DNA of 64,000 nucleotides from Pseudomonas sp. M47T1 (GCF_000263855.1 NZ_AJWX01000025.1:1-64000), one strand, 5' to 3'; shown: positions 1 to 8,991, counted from the stretch's first letter. Program-made: numbers and translations. The notes: generated from the letters alone by a model not told the origin.

Positions 1-75
1 CCATGTGAAACACACGCCTGCAGCGCACGCCGTCGCAGCCTGGCGGCAGCGCCGGGAAGGTGTTTTCGGGGGCAC

Positions 76-100
76 AAAAAAACCACCCTCGCGGGTGGTT
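76..100 (-). terminator. Rho-independent terminator after mksF
   Basis: Read on the minus strand, an 8-bp stem (AACCACCC / GGGTGGTT) with a four-base loop is followed by a run of seven T. It lies 24 bases past the mksF stop codon, so it closes the mksBEF operon. Positions 1-75 show nothing I recognise. Confidence 0.85.
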
Positions 101-123
101 TCCTTGTAACGCTGCAACTCAGA

Positions 124-2958
124 TCAAGCTGAAACCTCTTCCGCCTCATCATCCACCACCACGGCCTTCACCGCATCATGACGACGGATGTACTTCCAGT
201 CCGACTCGTCAATGTAGATGCCGTTAGGCCCGCTGCCGCCCTCCAGGTCGATGGCCACGTGGGCCGATACCTGTGGCTTCACGCTGGCCAGGATAGGCAC
301 GAAGCCCAGTTGCTGGCTGGTTTCCAGCAGCGCCGACTGGTTGCGCTCATCGATGTCTGCTGCCTCGTCCAGGTAGTAGGGCAGGCGAATGCGACCTGCC
401 AGGTCACGGTCCATCAAGTGCAGCAACAAGTACATGTTGGTCAGCGCCTTGATGGTCATGGTCGTACCGTTGGACGCCGCACCGTCGATGTCAGTGTGGA
501 TAACCGGCTGGCCGTTGACCTTGGTGATCTCGAAGGCCAGTTCAAACAGGTCCTTGAGACCCAACTGGTTATGGTTGGCGGCTACCAGGCGGGCCAGGTA
601 TTCCTTGGCCTCTTCGTTCTTGTTGTCCTGCTCGGCGCTATGGCTGAGGTCGAACACCGACAGCGTTTCGCCTTCTTCGTACTGGCCAGCGCTGTGGATA
701 ATCTGATCGATGTGCTTGAGCGCGTCCTTGTTGGGCGCCAACACGATGCGGAAGCTCTGCAGGTTCGACACCTGACGCTTGTTGATCTCGCGGTTGAACA
801 GCGCCAGCTGGTGTTCCAGGCTGTCGTAGTCGCTGCGGATGTTGCGCAGGGTACGGGCGATGTCCGTGACCGCGGCGCGGCGCGCCTTGGCCAGGGTCAG
901 GGCTTCTTCGCTGCGGTGATCATAGGCGTTGATCAGCAATTGCAGGCGACGCTCCATGTCGTCTTCGCTGTCGAACTTGGCCACACCCTTCAGGCGCACT
1001 TGCGCGTACAGGGCGTCGATCTGACCGTCCACGCGCTGCAAGCCCTGCCAGCTGTCCTGATAGTCATTGAGCAACGGCAGCAGGTTGTCCATGGAGTCGT
1101 CCACCGCTTCCATGAACGGCGTACCGAACGGCAGGTCGGCCGGCAATAGCTGGCGACGGCGCAGTGCGTCGTCCAGGGTGCGCTGCTTGGCCTCCATGTC
1201 GGCGATCTGACGGCCCACCAGTTGCAGCTTGGCGGACAGTTGCTGGACGCGTTCGGTGAAGGCGTCGCTGGAACGCTTGAGCTCGTCCTGGGCTGCTTCC
1301 ATCTGCGCCAGTTGTTCCATCTTGTCTTCTTCTTCGGCACTCAGGGTCTGGGTGCGGCGGAAGTCTTCCAGGGCTTTCTGGGCATCGAGCACCTGCTGGT
1401 AAAGAGCTTCGGTCTGCTCCTTGCTGGCCGCGCGGTCGGAAGCCACGGCCTGCTGGGTCTTGAGCTGCTTGAGCTCTTTGTCCAGGCGTTCCTTCTGGTC
1501 GCGCAATGCAGCACGGTCAGCCAAGGCCTGCAGGGCAGGGGGCTCGATGTTCGAAAGGTCGATGGAGATGCCGGGCACTTCGAAGCGCTCGCCCTTGAAG
1601 CCATCGAGAATGGCCTCCAGGGATTTCACCCAGGCATCGCCATCATCCAGGGCAATACCTTGCTCGCTCAGCGGCAAGCTAAACAGCGCGCTGTTGAACA
1701 GGCGCATCAGGCGTTCCACGTCCTGCTGGGAGAACTCTTCGCGCAGGCGGGCGTAGCTGTTGTTGTCGGCGTGGTCGAGCTGTTGTTTGACCGACTTCAG
1801 GCGTTTTTCCAGGTCACGCAGACGCTCTTCCAGGTCCTCTGCGCTGAACTGACGCGACTGGGCCAAGGCACCGGCCAGTTCGTCGTGGGCGTCTTTGGCG
1901 GCCAGTAGTTGCTGTTCCAGCACCTTCACATCGTTGACCAGCGCAAAGCGATGCTTGAGCACCGTCAGTTCCCCCAGCCAGCGCTGCACGCCGGTGATCT
2001 CGCGCTCCAGGCGCATCAGCTCCTGGGTGCCTCCACGCTGGTTGTTCTGCAGCGAGTCCTGTTCCTTGCGGTAGTGCTCGGACTGGATGACCAGTTCTTC
2101 CTTGCGCGCCCCGGAGTAGTCCTGCCAGGTACCCAGCAGCGAATCGAGGACGGGCGAAATGCGATGCAGCTTGCCGCGCAGCACGTCACGCTGACGCACG
2201 CCGTTGGCCAGGGCTTCCACCAGAGGCCCCGCGGACACCAGCGAGTTGTAATCCTGCTCCATGCGGCGCACGTCGCGGAAGGCTTCTTCGCAGGCGGCAA
2301 TGTAGTCCACGCTGCCCGAGCGCAGGCTGTGCTCGAACGCATCCAGGAACAGTTGCTTGAGCTTGGCCGCAGTGATTTCGCGCATGTGCAGCAGGTTGAT
2401 GAACAGCGCGCGGAAAGTCTTCAGGCTCTGTTCGCTGGTGGAGCGCAGCGGAATCAGGGTCAGGTCCAGTGGCACGGATGTATGGCCGCCCACCAGCAGG
2501 CGACGCAGTTCGTCCGGCTTGAGCTCGTAGGCTTTCAGGCCGTTGCGCTCAAGGTTGGTAAACAGTTCTTTTTGACGCAGGCAGGTGTCGTTCCTTTGGT
2601 AGTGGGCCAGGTCCAGTTCACCCTTGTAGGCGAAGAACTGGTGACCGAAACCGCCACCCGGGCCGCGGCCGACCACGCCGATCACGTGCGGGCCGTGGGG
2701 CAGGGACACTTCGCAGAGGATATAGCTGGTGTCGCTGGCAAAGTAGAAACGGCGCGACTGCTCAACGCTGTACTTGCCGAAGCTCATGTCCGACATGCGC
2801 GCCAGAATGGGGAATTGCAAGGCGTTGATCGAGGCGGACTTGCCCAGGTTGTTGGCGCCGTACACCGACAACGGGTGTTCCAGCGGGAACAGGCCCAGGC
2901 TGTAACCCGCAGTGTTCAGCAGGGCGAAGCGGCGAATGCCATAGCGTTCCTGGCTCAT
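124..2958 (-). CDS. mksF: MksF, SMC-like ATPase of the MksBEF condensin
   Basis: This 944-aa protein is the ATPase of the MksBEF (MukBEF-like) condensin that organises and helps partition the chromosome. A Walker A motif GANNLGKS is at residues 34-41. Long charged, heptad-like coiled-coil regions fill the middle (roughly residues 270-720). A Walker B-like stretch LPYYLDEAADID lies near the C-terminus, the head-coil-head plan of SMC proteins. The length matches Pseudomonas MksF. The ATG overlaps the stop of mksE in an ATGA arrangement, so translation is coupled, and the operon order is mksB-mksE-mksF. Assignment rests on motif, length and operon order; confidence is high. Confidence 0.93.
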   Translation of the reverse strand: MSQERYGIRRFALLNTAGYSLGLFPLEHPLSVYGANNLGKSASINALQFPILARMSDMSFGKYSVEQSRRFYFASDTSYILCEVSLPHGPHVIGVVGRGPGGGFGHQFFAYKGELDLAHYQRNDTCLRQKELFTNLERNGLKAYELKPDELRRLLVGGHTSVPLDLTLIPLRSTSEQSLKTFRALFINLLHMREITAAKLKQLFLDAFEHSLRSGSVDYIAACEEAFRDVRRMEQDYNSLVSAGPLVEALANGVRQRDVLRGKLHRISPVLDSLLGTWQDYSGARKEELVIQSEHYRKEQDSLQNNQRGGTQELMRLEREITGVQRWLGELTVLKHRFALVNDVKVLEQQLLAAKDAHDELAGALAQSRQFSAEDLEERLRDLEKRLKSVKQQLDHADNNSYARLREEFSQQDVERLMRLFNSALFSLPLSEQGIALDDGDAWVKSLEAILDGFKGERFEVPGISIDLSNIEPPALQALADRAALRDQKERLDKELKQLKTQQAVASDRAASKEQTEALYQQVLDAQKALEDFRRTQTLSAEEEDKMEQLAQMEAAQDELKRSSDAFTERVQQLSAKLQLVGRQIADMEAKQRTLDDALRRRQLLPADLPFGTPFMEAVDDSMDNLLPLLNDYQDSWQGLQRVDGQIDALYAQVRLKGVAKFDSEDDMERRLQLLINAYDHRSEEALTLAKARRAAVTDIARTLRNIRSDYDSLEHQLALFNREINKRQVSNLQSFRIVLAPNKDALKHIDQIIHSAGQYEEGETLSVFDLSHSAEQDNKNEEAKEYLARLVAANHNQLGLKDLFELAFEITKVNGQPVIHTDIDGAASNGTTMTIKALTNMYLLLHLMDRDLAGRIRLPYYLDEAADIDERNQSALLETSQQLGFVPILASVKPQVSAHVAIDLEGGSGPNGIYIDESDWKYIRRHDAVKAVVVDDEAEEVSA

Positions 2959-3626
2959 GCATCGATCTCCTGTTCTTCGGCAATGGCGCGGGCCAGGGCC
3001 TCTTCTTCCGACTCTTCAACGTCGTCGATGACGATGATGTCGTCTTCATCCACCAGCATCGGGGTAGGCAGTGGCAGGTCGCTGTGCAGGCTGGCGGCCA
3101 GGTTGCGGTCCTGTTGAACCGACAGGCACACGTCGAGGAAGCGGTGCATGGGCGGCAGGAAGCGGAACACGCCGTTTTCCTCGCCAGCGAAACCCAACTG
3201 GGTCATGCGGCGCATGATCTTTTCTTCCAGCTCTTCGGGCGTCTGCACTTCGGCCTGCAGGAACAGGTCGCGGTACTTTTCCAGCAGCGATGGCAGTTCG
3301 TCGCGGCCAATGCTGCCGCCGTCGAGCACGGCCATGGGGTCGCGGCCCTGGTCGGCCAGGTGTTCCACCAGGATGAAGGTAAACAGCGACAGGCGCTGGG
3401 CCGTCTTGTTGACCTGGGCGGCGGCCTGCTCGGGCACGAAGTAGTAGAACCCGCGGGTGTCGCATACCAGCTCGAAGCCCAGGGCGCGGAACAAGCCGCG
3501 GTATTGGTCCTGCAGGTTGGACAGTTGAGCGTACAGCTCCGGGTCGCGGCGGCTGATGTGGAAGCCCTTGTACAGCTCGCGAAAAATCGGTGCCAGCTGG
3601 GACATTTCGGACAAATCAAGATTCAT
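2955..3626 (-). CDS. mksE: MksE, condensin subunit
   Basis: MksE is the small winged-helix-type subunit that bridges the kleisin MksB and the ATPase MksF. The chosen start is the ATG at 3626 (MNLDLSEMSQ), giving 223 aa. The open frame extends further upstream, but that extension lies inside mksB and reads as low-complexity shadow sequence. The start overlaps the end of mksB by 11 bases and the stop overlaps the mksF start codon, so the three genes form one translationally coupled operon. The C-terminus is very acidic (DEDDIIVIDDVEESEEE). Family membership is inferred from position and recognisable sequence, without a catalytic motif. Confidence 0.9.
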   Translation of the reverse strand: MNLDLSEMSQLAPIFRELYKGFHISRRDPELYAQLSNLQDQYRGLFRALGFELVCDTRGFYYFVPEQAAAQVNKTAQRLSLFTFILVEHLADQGRDPMAVLDGGSIGRDELPSLLEKYRDLFLQAEVQTPEELEEKIMRRMTQLGFAGEENGVFRFLPPMHRFLDVCLSVQQDRNLAASLHSDLPLPTPMLVDEDDIIVIDDVEESEEEALARAIAEEQEIDA

Positions 3627-4905
3627 GTGCAGTGCTCGCAGAGGGTTCCAGCGGCGCCGGTGGCGGCGTATCGGCGCTGGAAAGCAGGGCGAAGGAGCGC
3701 AGGCTGACGCGGTGCTCCAGGGTGTGGTATTCGCGGCGCTCCAGGCGCTCGCGGGCAAAGCGCTTGTCCCGCGACAGGCGCGAGAACCAATACAGCAGTT
3801 CGTCGGTGGCGCCTTCGGGTTCCTGCTCCAGCAGCCAGACCATCAGGTCGGGCAGGGGCAATGCGTCCTCGCAGCGTTCGAGCATTTCCTTGACCGTGCG
3901 CGGCGCCTTGGGGGCTTCGCCCTGGCGCGTCTTGTGCGCCTTGGGGAACTGCGCCGGCTTGGCTTCGAAGCGCGCCAGGGCGTACACGTAGGCTTCTACT
4001 TGGCTGGCACTGCCCAGGAAGGTGCTTTGCGGCCGGGTGAACATCGGCATTGCCGCTTGCGGTACCGCGTCCAGGCCCTTGCGGCGGATGGCCGACAGGG
4101 CCAGCGCGGCGCCACGGGTAACGGCGTTGTGACGGCGTGCTTCTTCGCGCAGCGGCAACAGCAACTCGCGGGCATGACGCAGGGTCAGTTGGGCACGGGT
4201 TTGCATTTCGAGGATGCGCGCGTGGGTGCGCAACAGCATGTCGTCGTCCACCAGGTGGCCCAGGCGCTGCTGCTCGGTGAGCATGCGCAGCAGCACGTTC
4301 TCGACCTTGCGCACGCCCTGTTCGAAGGCGCCGTCGGCGTTCACCAGTTGGATCATGGGTTCGACGTACTCGTCCCAGGTGGCCAGCACTTCGGCGTAGC
4401 GCTGACGCAGGGGAATCTGCCGGTCGCTGGTCTTGGCCCGTTCGGCCACGGCCACCAGCGCCTGCTCATCGTTATCGAGCTTTTTCAGCACGTCGCGGAT
4501 ACGCATGTCCAGCAAACGCAGCTGGCGGGCCAGGTCGTTGCCGTCGCGAATGTCGAAGGCGTCCTGGATATGCCCGGCCAACCGCTCCAGGTGGCGCAGG
4601 TAGGCTTCGATTTCCAGGCACAACCCCAGGCGGTGTTCGCGGCGCAGGTAGGCGAGGAAGTCGTGGATCTGGGCGTTGAGCTCGAAACGGTTCGGGCTCT
4701 TGGCCACCGGCACCAGAATGTCCAGGCGGATCCACACATCGAGCACGGCGGTGATGTCCTGCGGCGTGCTGTCCAGTTGCTGGGCAGCCACCTGCTGGCG
4801 AAGTTCGCTCAGGCTCAGGGTGCCCTGGTCAAAGTGGGCGCACAAAGGTTCGAGCAATGCCCAGTGTTCGGCGAGTGCGCGCAAGACGCGCTTGGGTTCG
4901 ATCAT
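3616..4905 (-). CDS. mksB: MksB, kleisin-like condensin subunit
   Basis: This 429-aa protein is first in the mksBEF operon and corresponds to MksB, the kleisin-like partner of the MksF ATPase. It is mainly helical and charged, with no enzyme motif, as expected for this family. The ATG at 4905 is the first in frame and follows the divergent intergenic region shared with the psi-subunit gene. The last 11 bases overlap mksE. The identity comes from the unmistakable MksF two genes downstream and from length agreement with Pseudomonas MksB (about 430 aa). Confidence 0.88.
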   Translation of the reverse strand: MIEPKRVLRALAEHWALLEPLCAHFDQGTLSLSELRQQVAAQQLDSTPQDITAVLDVWIRLDILVPVAKSPNRFELNAQIHDFLAYLRREHRLGLCLEIEAYLRHLERLAGHIQDAFDIRDGNDLARQLRLLDMRIRDVLKKLDNDEQALVAVAERAKTSDRQIPLRQRYAEVLATWDEYVEPMIQLVNADGAFEQGVRKVENVLLRMLTEQQRLGHLVDDDMLLRTHARILEMQTRAQLTLRHARELLLPLREEARRHNAVTRGAALALSAIRRKGLDAVPQAAMPMFTRPQSTFLGSASQVEAYVYALARFEAKPAQFPKAHKTRQGEAPKAPRTVKEMLERCEDALPLPDLMVWLLEQEPEGATDELLYWFSRLSRDKRFARERLERREYHTLEHRVSLRSFALLSSADTPPPAPLEPSASTAHES

Positions 4906-5037
4906 TGGATGGCCGACTCGTTGCCAGATAAAAGGGGCGATTGTACTGCATCAGGTACCCGATCATTGAGCCCCTGATCGACTCGATGCGGGTTTGTAGC
5001 GATCAACTGCGGCGCGGCGCACAGAACGGCGGTAGAA

Positions 5038-5844
5038 TTGGCGTTTAACTTATCCACAGATGGTCGCGCTTTGTTGATCGAATCCAGTCGCCGCGCTTAC
5101 CTGGCAGCCATGCAAGTGGTGCAATGGCTGCCGCGTACCGAATTGCCGTTCGCCGCGCCTTCACGCCCGCAATTGCTGGCCCCGCCAGCCCCGGTCGAGC
5201 CGCCGGCTGCCATGCCTGCCCAAGTGGCGGCTGTGGCTGTACCCGTGGCGCGTTCGCCCGAGCGGCCAAAGCTCGAAGTGCCACGGCCTACGCCCAAGGC
5301 GGCCAGCAAGGCGGTGGTCGAAGCCGATGCAGCCCCCGTGGCGCCCAAGCCGGTGCAGGTGCCGCCACCGCGCTTCGCCCTGCAACTGCTGCGCGCCGGT
5401 GCGTGCCTGATCCTGGTAGAGCTGCCCACCGGCGAGCCATTCCAGAGCCGCGACCCCGCCTATTTGCTGCTCAAGGACATGCTGCGCGCCGGGGGGCTGC
5501 CCGATGCCCCGCAAATCATCGGCGAGCCGGTACGTTGGCCGCTGCTGGTGCGCGGCAACCTGGACCAAGGCCCGCAAGCGGCCCGCGACTTTGTCCAGGG
5601 CTTTGTGCTGGCTCGTCTGGAGGAGGCGCCCTGCGCCTGCCTGTGGCTGGTGGGCCTGCCGGCCGTGCGTTTTGCCGGCGAGGCCAATGCCGAGGATTAC
5701 AACCGTGAGTTGCAGGTGGAGGGCCTGGGCACTGCCTGGTGCGTGCCGGGCCTGGAACTGTTGATGGATGAGCCGCAGCGCAAGGCGGACGTCTGGAACG
5801 CCATGCGCCAACTGATGGCGCGCTGGAAATCGAATGATGAGTGA
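5038..5844 (+). CDS. holD: Cryptic psi (HolD-like) subunit of DNA polymerase III, start uncertain
   Basis: The encoded protein has a short N-terminal segment (SRRAYLAAMQVVQWLPR) resembling the psi peptide that binds the clamp-loader DnaX. A Pro/Ala/Val-rich linker (about residues 40-120) follows, then a compact C-terminal domain. Proteins of this type directly upstream of rimI in Pseudomonas were identified as the cryptic psi subunit of the replicase, although databases often label the Pro-rich linker as TonB-like. E. coli also has holD next to rimI. The start is unclear: 5038 is a TTG with no good ribosome site, and TTG codons at 5071/5074 or the ATG at 5110 are alternatives. A perfect DnaA box lies at 5050-5058. 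The 3' end overlaps rimI by 11 bases. Confidence 0.7.
   Translation: MAFNLSTDGRALLIESSRRAYLAAMQVVQWLPRTELPFAAPSRPQLLAPPAPVEPPAAMPAQVAAVAVPVARSPERPKLEVPRPTPKAASKAVVEADAAPVAPKPVQVPPPRFALQLLRAGACLILVELPTGEPFQSRDPAYLLLKDMLRAGGLPDAPQIIGEPVRWPLLVRGNLDQGPQAARDFVQGFVLARLEEAPCACLWLVGLPAVRFAGEANAEDYNRELQVEGLGTAWCVPGLELLMDEPQRKADVWNAMRQLMARWKSNDE
5050..5058 (+). promoter_or_regulatory. Perfect DnaA-box consensus upstream of or within the 5' end of the psi gene
   Basis: The 9-mer TTATCCACA matches the strong DnaA box TTATNCACA exactly. It sits in the mksB/holD divergent region, just after a TAGAAT hexamer (5033-5038) that could be a -10 element. About half an exact match is expected in 64 kb by chance, so only the location next to a replisome gene makes it notable. 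Confidence 0.45.
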
Positions 5845-6289
5845 TGCCGTAACCTTCCGCCGCATGATCGAGGCGGACCTTGAAGCTGTATTGAAGATCG
5901 AATACGCCGCCTACAGTCACCCCTGGACCCGCGGTATTTTTCTCGACGGGCTGAAATCCTACGAAATCTGGTTGATGTTCGAAGGCTCGCAGCAAGTGGG
6001 CCATGGGGTGATCAACGTAATCATCGACGAAGCCCACCTGCTCAATATCACGGTCAAGCCGGAAAGCCAGGGCCGCGGCCTGGGTTTGCGCCTGCTGGAA
6101 CAGCTGATGAGTCGTGCCTACGAGATGAACGGGCGCGAGTGCTTCCTGGAAGTTCGCGACAGCAATCGTTCGGCGTATCGCTTGTACGAACGCTTTGGCT
6201 TCAACGAGATCGGCCGGCGTCGCGATTACTACCCGATTGCCGGCGGCCGCGAAGATGCAATTGTCATGGCCTGCACCCTGTTCGAATAA
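5834..6289 (+). CDS. rimI: RimI, ribosomal protein S18 alanine N-acetyltransferase
   Basis: RimI is a GNAT-fold acetyltransferase that acetylates the N-terminal alanine of ribosomal protein S18. The acetyl-CoA-binding signature QGRGLGLRLLEQL and the following EVRDSNRSAYRLYERFGF block are both present, and the length (151 aa, or 150 from the second ATG at 5837) is normal. The start overlaps the end of the psi gene, so the two are cotranscribed as in other gammaproteobacteria. A GGAA 5-8 bases upstream serves as ribosome site. No T-rich terminator follows; only a 7-bp GC hairpin (6301-6321) is seen downstream. Confidence 0.93.
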   Translation: MMSDAVTFRRMIEADLEAVLKIEYAAYSHPWTRGIFLDGLKSYEIWLMFEGSQQVGHGVINVIIDEAHLLNITVKPESQGRGLGLRLLEQLMSRAYEMNGRECFLEVRDSNRSAYRLYERFGFNEIGRRRDYYPIAGGREDAIVMACTLFE

Positions 6290-6300
6290 CCCCCGACCTT

Positions 6301-6321
6301 GCAGCCTCTGCCGCAGGCTGC
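6301..6321. repeat. GC-rich hairpin downstream of rimI
   Basis: GCAGCCT pairs with AGGCTGC across a 7-base loop. No T tract follows, so it is at most a weak terminator. The remaining bases to 6387 are GC-rich and show a second short inverted stretch (CAGCGCAGCCTGGCGGCTG) but nothing recognisable. Confidence 0.5.
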
Positions 6322-6387
6322 GCTAGCCCTGTCATGCGCTGAAGATTTCTGGGGCCAGCGCAGCCTGGCGGCTGCGGCTACACGGGC

Positions 6388-6801
6388 TTAGCGGCGGTCT
6401 GGCTTGCCATCCAGCGGGTCCAGCTGCGCCAGCTCTGCCTCGTCCAGCCCGTCCCCGCCGCCAATGTCATCCTCATCCACCACGCTCAGGCTCACGTCCG
6501 CCGCGCGGCCATGCCCTGCCTCGTGGGGCGAGCGCGCGCCGTCTTCATCAATCAGTGTCTCGGGGCTCATGTCGTCGTCAGTGGGTTCGTGATCATCCAT
6601 CGACGCGCCAGTCATACCCGCTTCACGGGCACGGCTTGGCGGTAATTCGTCCTCGATTTCAGGGCTCGTCAGCTCGTCGCCAATCTTCGCCGTGGGCTCT
6701 TCGTCGTCCAGATGCAGCTCTTCCATGGAGCCCATGCGGTCTTCGTTGTCATCGATGGGCGCCGGTTGGGGGGCGTGCATCGGGCGGTGTGACTCGGTCA
6801 T
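6388..6801 (-). CDS. Small acidic, probably disordered protein of unknown function
   Basis: This 137-aa protein is extremely rich in Asp and Glu, with no hydrophobic core, signal peptide or enzyme motif. It contains repeated short acidic patches such as HLDDEEPTAKIGDE and SVVDEDDIGGGDG. The ATG at 6801 has a good ribosome site (AGGAA) about 6 bases upstream. Similar short acidic proteins next to carbonic anhydrase occur in pseudomonads and carry inconsistent labels (PTS HPr-related, serine kinase/phosphatase); I see no support in the sequence for either activity. It is divergent from the carbonic anhydrase gene with a 148-base shared promoter region. Confidence 0.75.
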   Translation of the reverse strand: MTESHRPMHAPQPAPIDDNEDRMGSMEELHLDDEEPTAKIGDELTSPEIEDELPPSRAREAGMTGASMDDHEPTDDDMSPETLIDEDGARSPHEAGHGRAADVSLSVVDEDDIGGGDGLDEAELAQLDPLDGKPDRR

Positions 6802-6949
6802 GGTAATTCCTCATGTTTGGGGCCTTAATAGGGTGGACCCATGGCCTTCATGAAGATTCCCCCTGTATCGTGCCGGCCATCGCAGCAAGTGAGTGACCTG
6901 GGGCGTCCGACGCCAGTCATAGCTTGCGCACCAATATCGAGGCTTGAAC

Positions 6950-7597
6950 ATGAACGATCTACAGGAACTGATTGATAACAACGCCCGCTGGGCTGAAGCC
7001 ATCAAGCAGAAGGATCCCGACTTCTTCGCCAAGCTGGCGCGGCAGCAGACCCCGGAGTTTCTCTGGATTGGTTGCTCCGATGCGCGAGTGCCTGCCAACG
7101 AGATCGTCGGGATGCTGCCGGGCGACCTGTTCGTGCACCGCAACGTTGCCAACGTGGTGCTGCACACCGACCTTAACTGCCTGTCGGTGATCCAGTACGC
7201 GGTGGACGTGTTGAAGGTCAAGCACATCCTGGTCACCGGCCACTATGGTTGTGGCGGCGTGCGCGCTTCCATGCAGGACCGCCAGTTCGGCCTGATCGAT
7301 GGCTGGCTGCGTTCCATCCGCGACCTGTACTACGAAAACCGCGTGGCCCTGGCTGAGTTGCCCACCGAGGAAGAGCGCGTCGACCGCATGTGCGAGTTGA
7401 ACGTGATTCAGCAGGTAGCCAACGTGGCACATACCAGCATCGTGCAGAACGCCTGGCATCGCGGCCAACCGTTGTCGGTGCATGGCTGCATCTACGGCAT
7501 CAAGGATGGCCGCTGGAAGAGCCTGGGCGCCAACATCAGCGGCTTCGAGCAATTGCCGCCGCAGTACCGCTTGCGCCCGGTGGAACCCCAGTCGTAA
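6950..7597 (+). CDS. can: Beta-class carbonic anhydrase
   Basis: The enzyme interconverts CO2 and bicarbonate in the cytoplasm. The zinc ligands of the beta class are visible: Cys42 and Asp44 in GCSDAR, and His98 and Cys101 in TGHYGCGGV, at the same positions as in E. coli Can. The ATG at 6950 was chosen because GAGG lies about 8 bases upstream; a TTG two codons earlier is less likely. The length of 215 aa is usual. A perfect 12-bp inverted repeat follows immediately and probably ends transcription from both sides. Confidence 0.95.
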   Translation: MNDLQELIDNNARWAEAIKQKDPDFFAKLARQQTPEFLWIGCSDARVPANEIVGMLPGDLFVHRNVANVVLHTDLNCLSVIQYAVDVLKVKHILVTGHYGCGGVRASMQDRQFGLIDGWLRSIRDLYYENRVALAELPTEEERVDRMCELNVIQQVANVAHTSIVQNAWHRGQPLSVHGCIYGIKDGRWKSLGANISGFEQLPPQYRLRPVEPQS

Positions 7598-7604
7598 TTA
7601 CCGC

Positions 7605-7630
7605 GGGGTAGCCGGCAAGCCGGCTACCCC
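7605..7630. terminator. Bidirectional hairpin between convergent genes
   Basis: GGGGTAGCCGGC and GCCGGCTACCCC form a perfect 12-bp stem with a two-base AA loop. It sits between the convergent carbonic anhydrase gene and the gene ending at 7643. There is no strong T tract, so termination is inferred from position and stem stability. Confidence 0.65.
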
Positions 7631-7642
7631 AGGTTATTTCCA

Positions 7643-8806
7643 TTACAGGCTCGATTCAGGCAACGCCATGGGCGCCTTCAGGGTGTTCAGTACCTTGCTC
7701 ACCGGCGGCGTCGCGCATTTCTCTTTTGCCTGCTCAGGCGTGTCCTTGCGAACCGTGGTGTAGAACAACTCGCACGTCTGCACCTTGTCCGTCACCTGCC
7801 ACTTCTGCATGCACGCGCTCAGCGTCGCTTGCGGGTCGGCCTTGGTGTTGCTACCCATCCCGGCTTGCCAGCACGCGGCGCTGAGGTCCTGGCCCATCAC
7901 CTTCAAGCCTGCCTCGTCGGCTTGCTGCTGGTTGTTGCCATGGTTGGCCGGGTCTGCGGCGTACCAGATATAGCTCGGGTGGTTGGCGCCCAGTACCGGT
8001 ACATTCTTGCCAGGGTTCGGGCTGATGGTTGCCAGGCCCAGCACCCCGACCGTGGGGCCGTACTGGGTCTTGATCCAGTTCCGCACCGGCGCGCCGAATG
8101 CCACCATCGGCAAGGTCTGTCCGGCCAGGTTCTGGGTGACCTGCTTGACCATGGTGGTCTGGTAGTCCTGGAAATAACTGTAGGTGCCTTCCAGGTCGCT
8201 GCCGGCCGTGGCGGGCGCGGCAATGGGGGCGATGTCGATGATGGTCTGGTAGCCCGGCGTCTGCTCGGCGGCCACGCCGTTAGTGGTCAGCAGCGCGGCC
8301 CAGCGGTCGGTGGTGGCCGAGCGCAGGTAGTCCTGGGCCTGGGTCAGCGAGTAGTCCGGTGGGAAGTGCAGCAACTCCACGCTGCGACGGTTTTCCAGGG
8401 CCATGCCCAGGGGCAGGAACAGGTACCAGTTGTACGCCCACTTGCCGTCAGTGTTGAGCTGGCTGGCGCCCTTGTAGGCTAGGTCACCGGCATTCAGCAG
8501 CTGGGTCAGGGGCTGGTCGTAGTTGTCCGGCACGCCCTTGAGGGTGGCGAATACCTGCTGGTTGTCAGCAGTGACCTTGACCGTGGCCTTGGTGTAGCCG
8601 TCGCGCTGCAGGCTTTGGGTCAGGTAATGCTCCACGGTCTGTTCCAGCGTCCAGTTGCGGAAACAGATGACGTTGCAGTTGTTGGGATAGGCGAACAGCT
8701 GCGTGACGCGCGGGGTGCTGCCCAGATCAATCTGGATATCGGCGTGGGCGACACCGGTCAGGGCCAGCGCAGACATTGCGGTCACGAGCGCGGAAGCTTT
8801 CAACAT
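7643..8806 (-). CDS. Secreted protein of unknown function
   Basis: The protein is 387 aa from the ATG at 8806, which has a strong AAGGAG ribosome site just upstream; the longer open frame is rejected because it runs through repeat DNA. It begins with a classical signal peptide (MLKASALVTAMSALALTGVAHA) predicted to be cut after AHA, so it should be periplasmic or outside the cell. The mature part has at least six cysteines, suggesting disulfides, and many aromatic residues but no enzyme motif I recognise. It appears monocistronic, bounded by the hairpin at 7605-7630 and by a REPIN upstream. Confidence 0.8.
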   Translation of the reverse strand: MLKASALVTAMSALALTGVAHADIQIDLGSTPRVTQLFAYPNNCNVICFRNWTLEQTVEHYLTQSLQRDGYTKATVKVTADNQQVFATLKGVPDNYDQPLTQLLNAGDLAYKGASQLNTDGKWAYNWYLFLPLGMALENRRSVELLHFPPDYSLTQAQDYLRSATTDRWAALLTTNGVAAEQTPGYQTIIDIAPIAAPATAGSDLEGTYSYFQDYQTTMVKQVTQNLAGQTLPMVAFGAPVRNWIKTQYGPTVGVLGLATISPNPGKNVPVLGANHPSYIWYAADPANHGNNQQQADEAGLKVMGQDLSAACWQAGMGSNTKADPQATLSACMQKWQVTDKVQTCELFYTTVRKDTPEQAKEKCATPPVSKVLNTLKAPMALPESSL

Positions 8807-8903
8807 GCAGAACTCCTTGTCAGTGGGAGCCCGCATAGTGCGCGACAGCGCATTGGCGTGGAATGCCTCAGCGCAAAAAAAACCGTAGCAGCAACTGTCT
8901 TCA

Positions 8904-8991
8904 TGGGAGCGGGCTCTGCCCGCGAAGAGCACGGCGTGGTGGTTCAGATACTTCGCGGTGTTCTTTTCGCGGGTAGAACCCGCTCCCACAG
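8904..8991. repeat. REPIN (two inverted REP sequences)
   Basis: The left arm reads TGGGAGCGGGCTCTGCCCGC and the right arm GCGGGTAGAACCCGCTCCCA, in opposite orientation about 45 bases apart. The inner segment TTCAGATACTTCGCGGTGTTC is shared, with changes, with the element at 18831-18920. It lies in the intergenic space between the secreted-protein gene and the M15 peptidase gene. Confidence 0.8.

Noticed and set aside
5038..5844. TonB energy transducer label
   Set aside because: The only TonB-like feature is a Pro-rich linker; there is no N-terminal membrane segment or TonB C-terminal domain, and the rimI neighbour favours the psi subunit.
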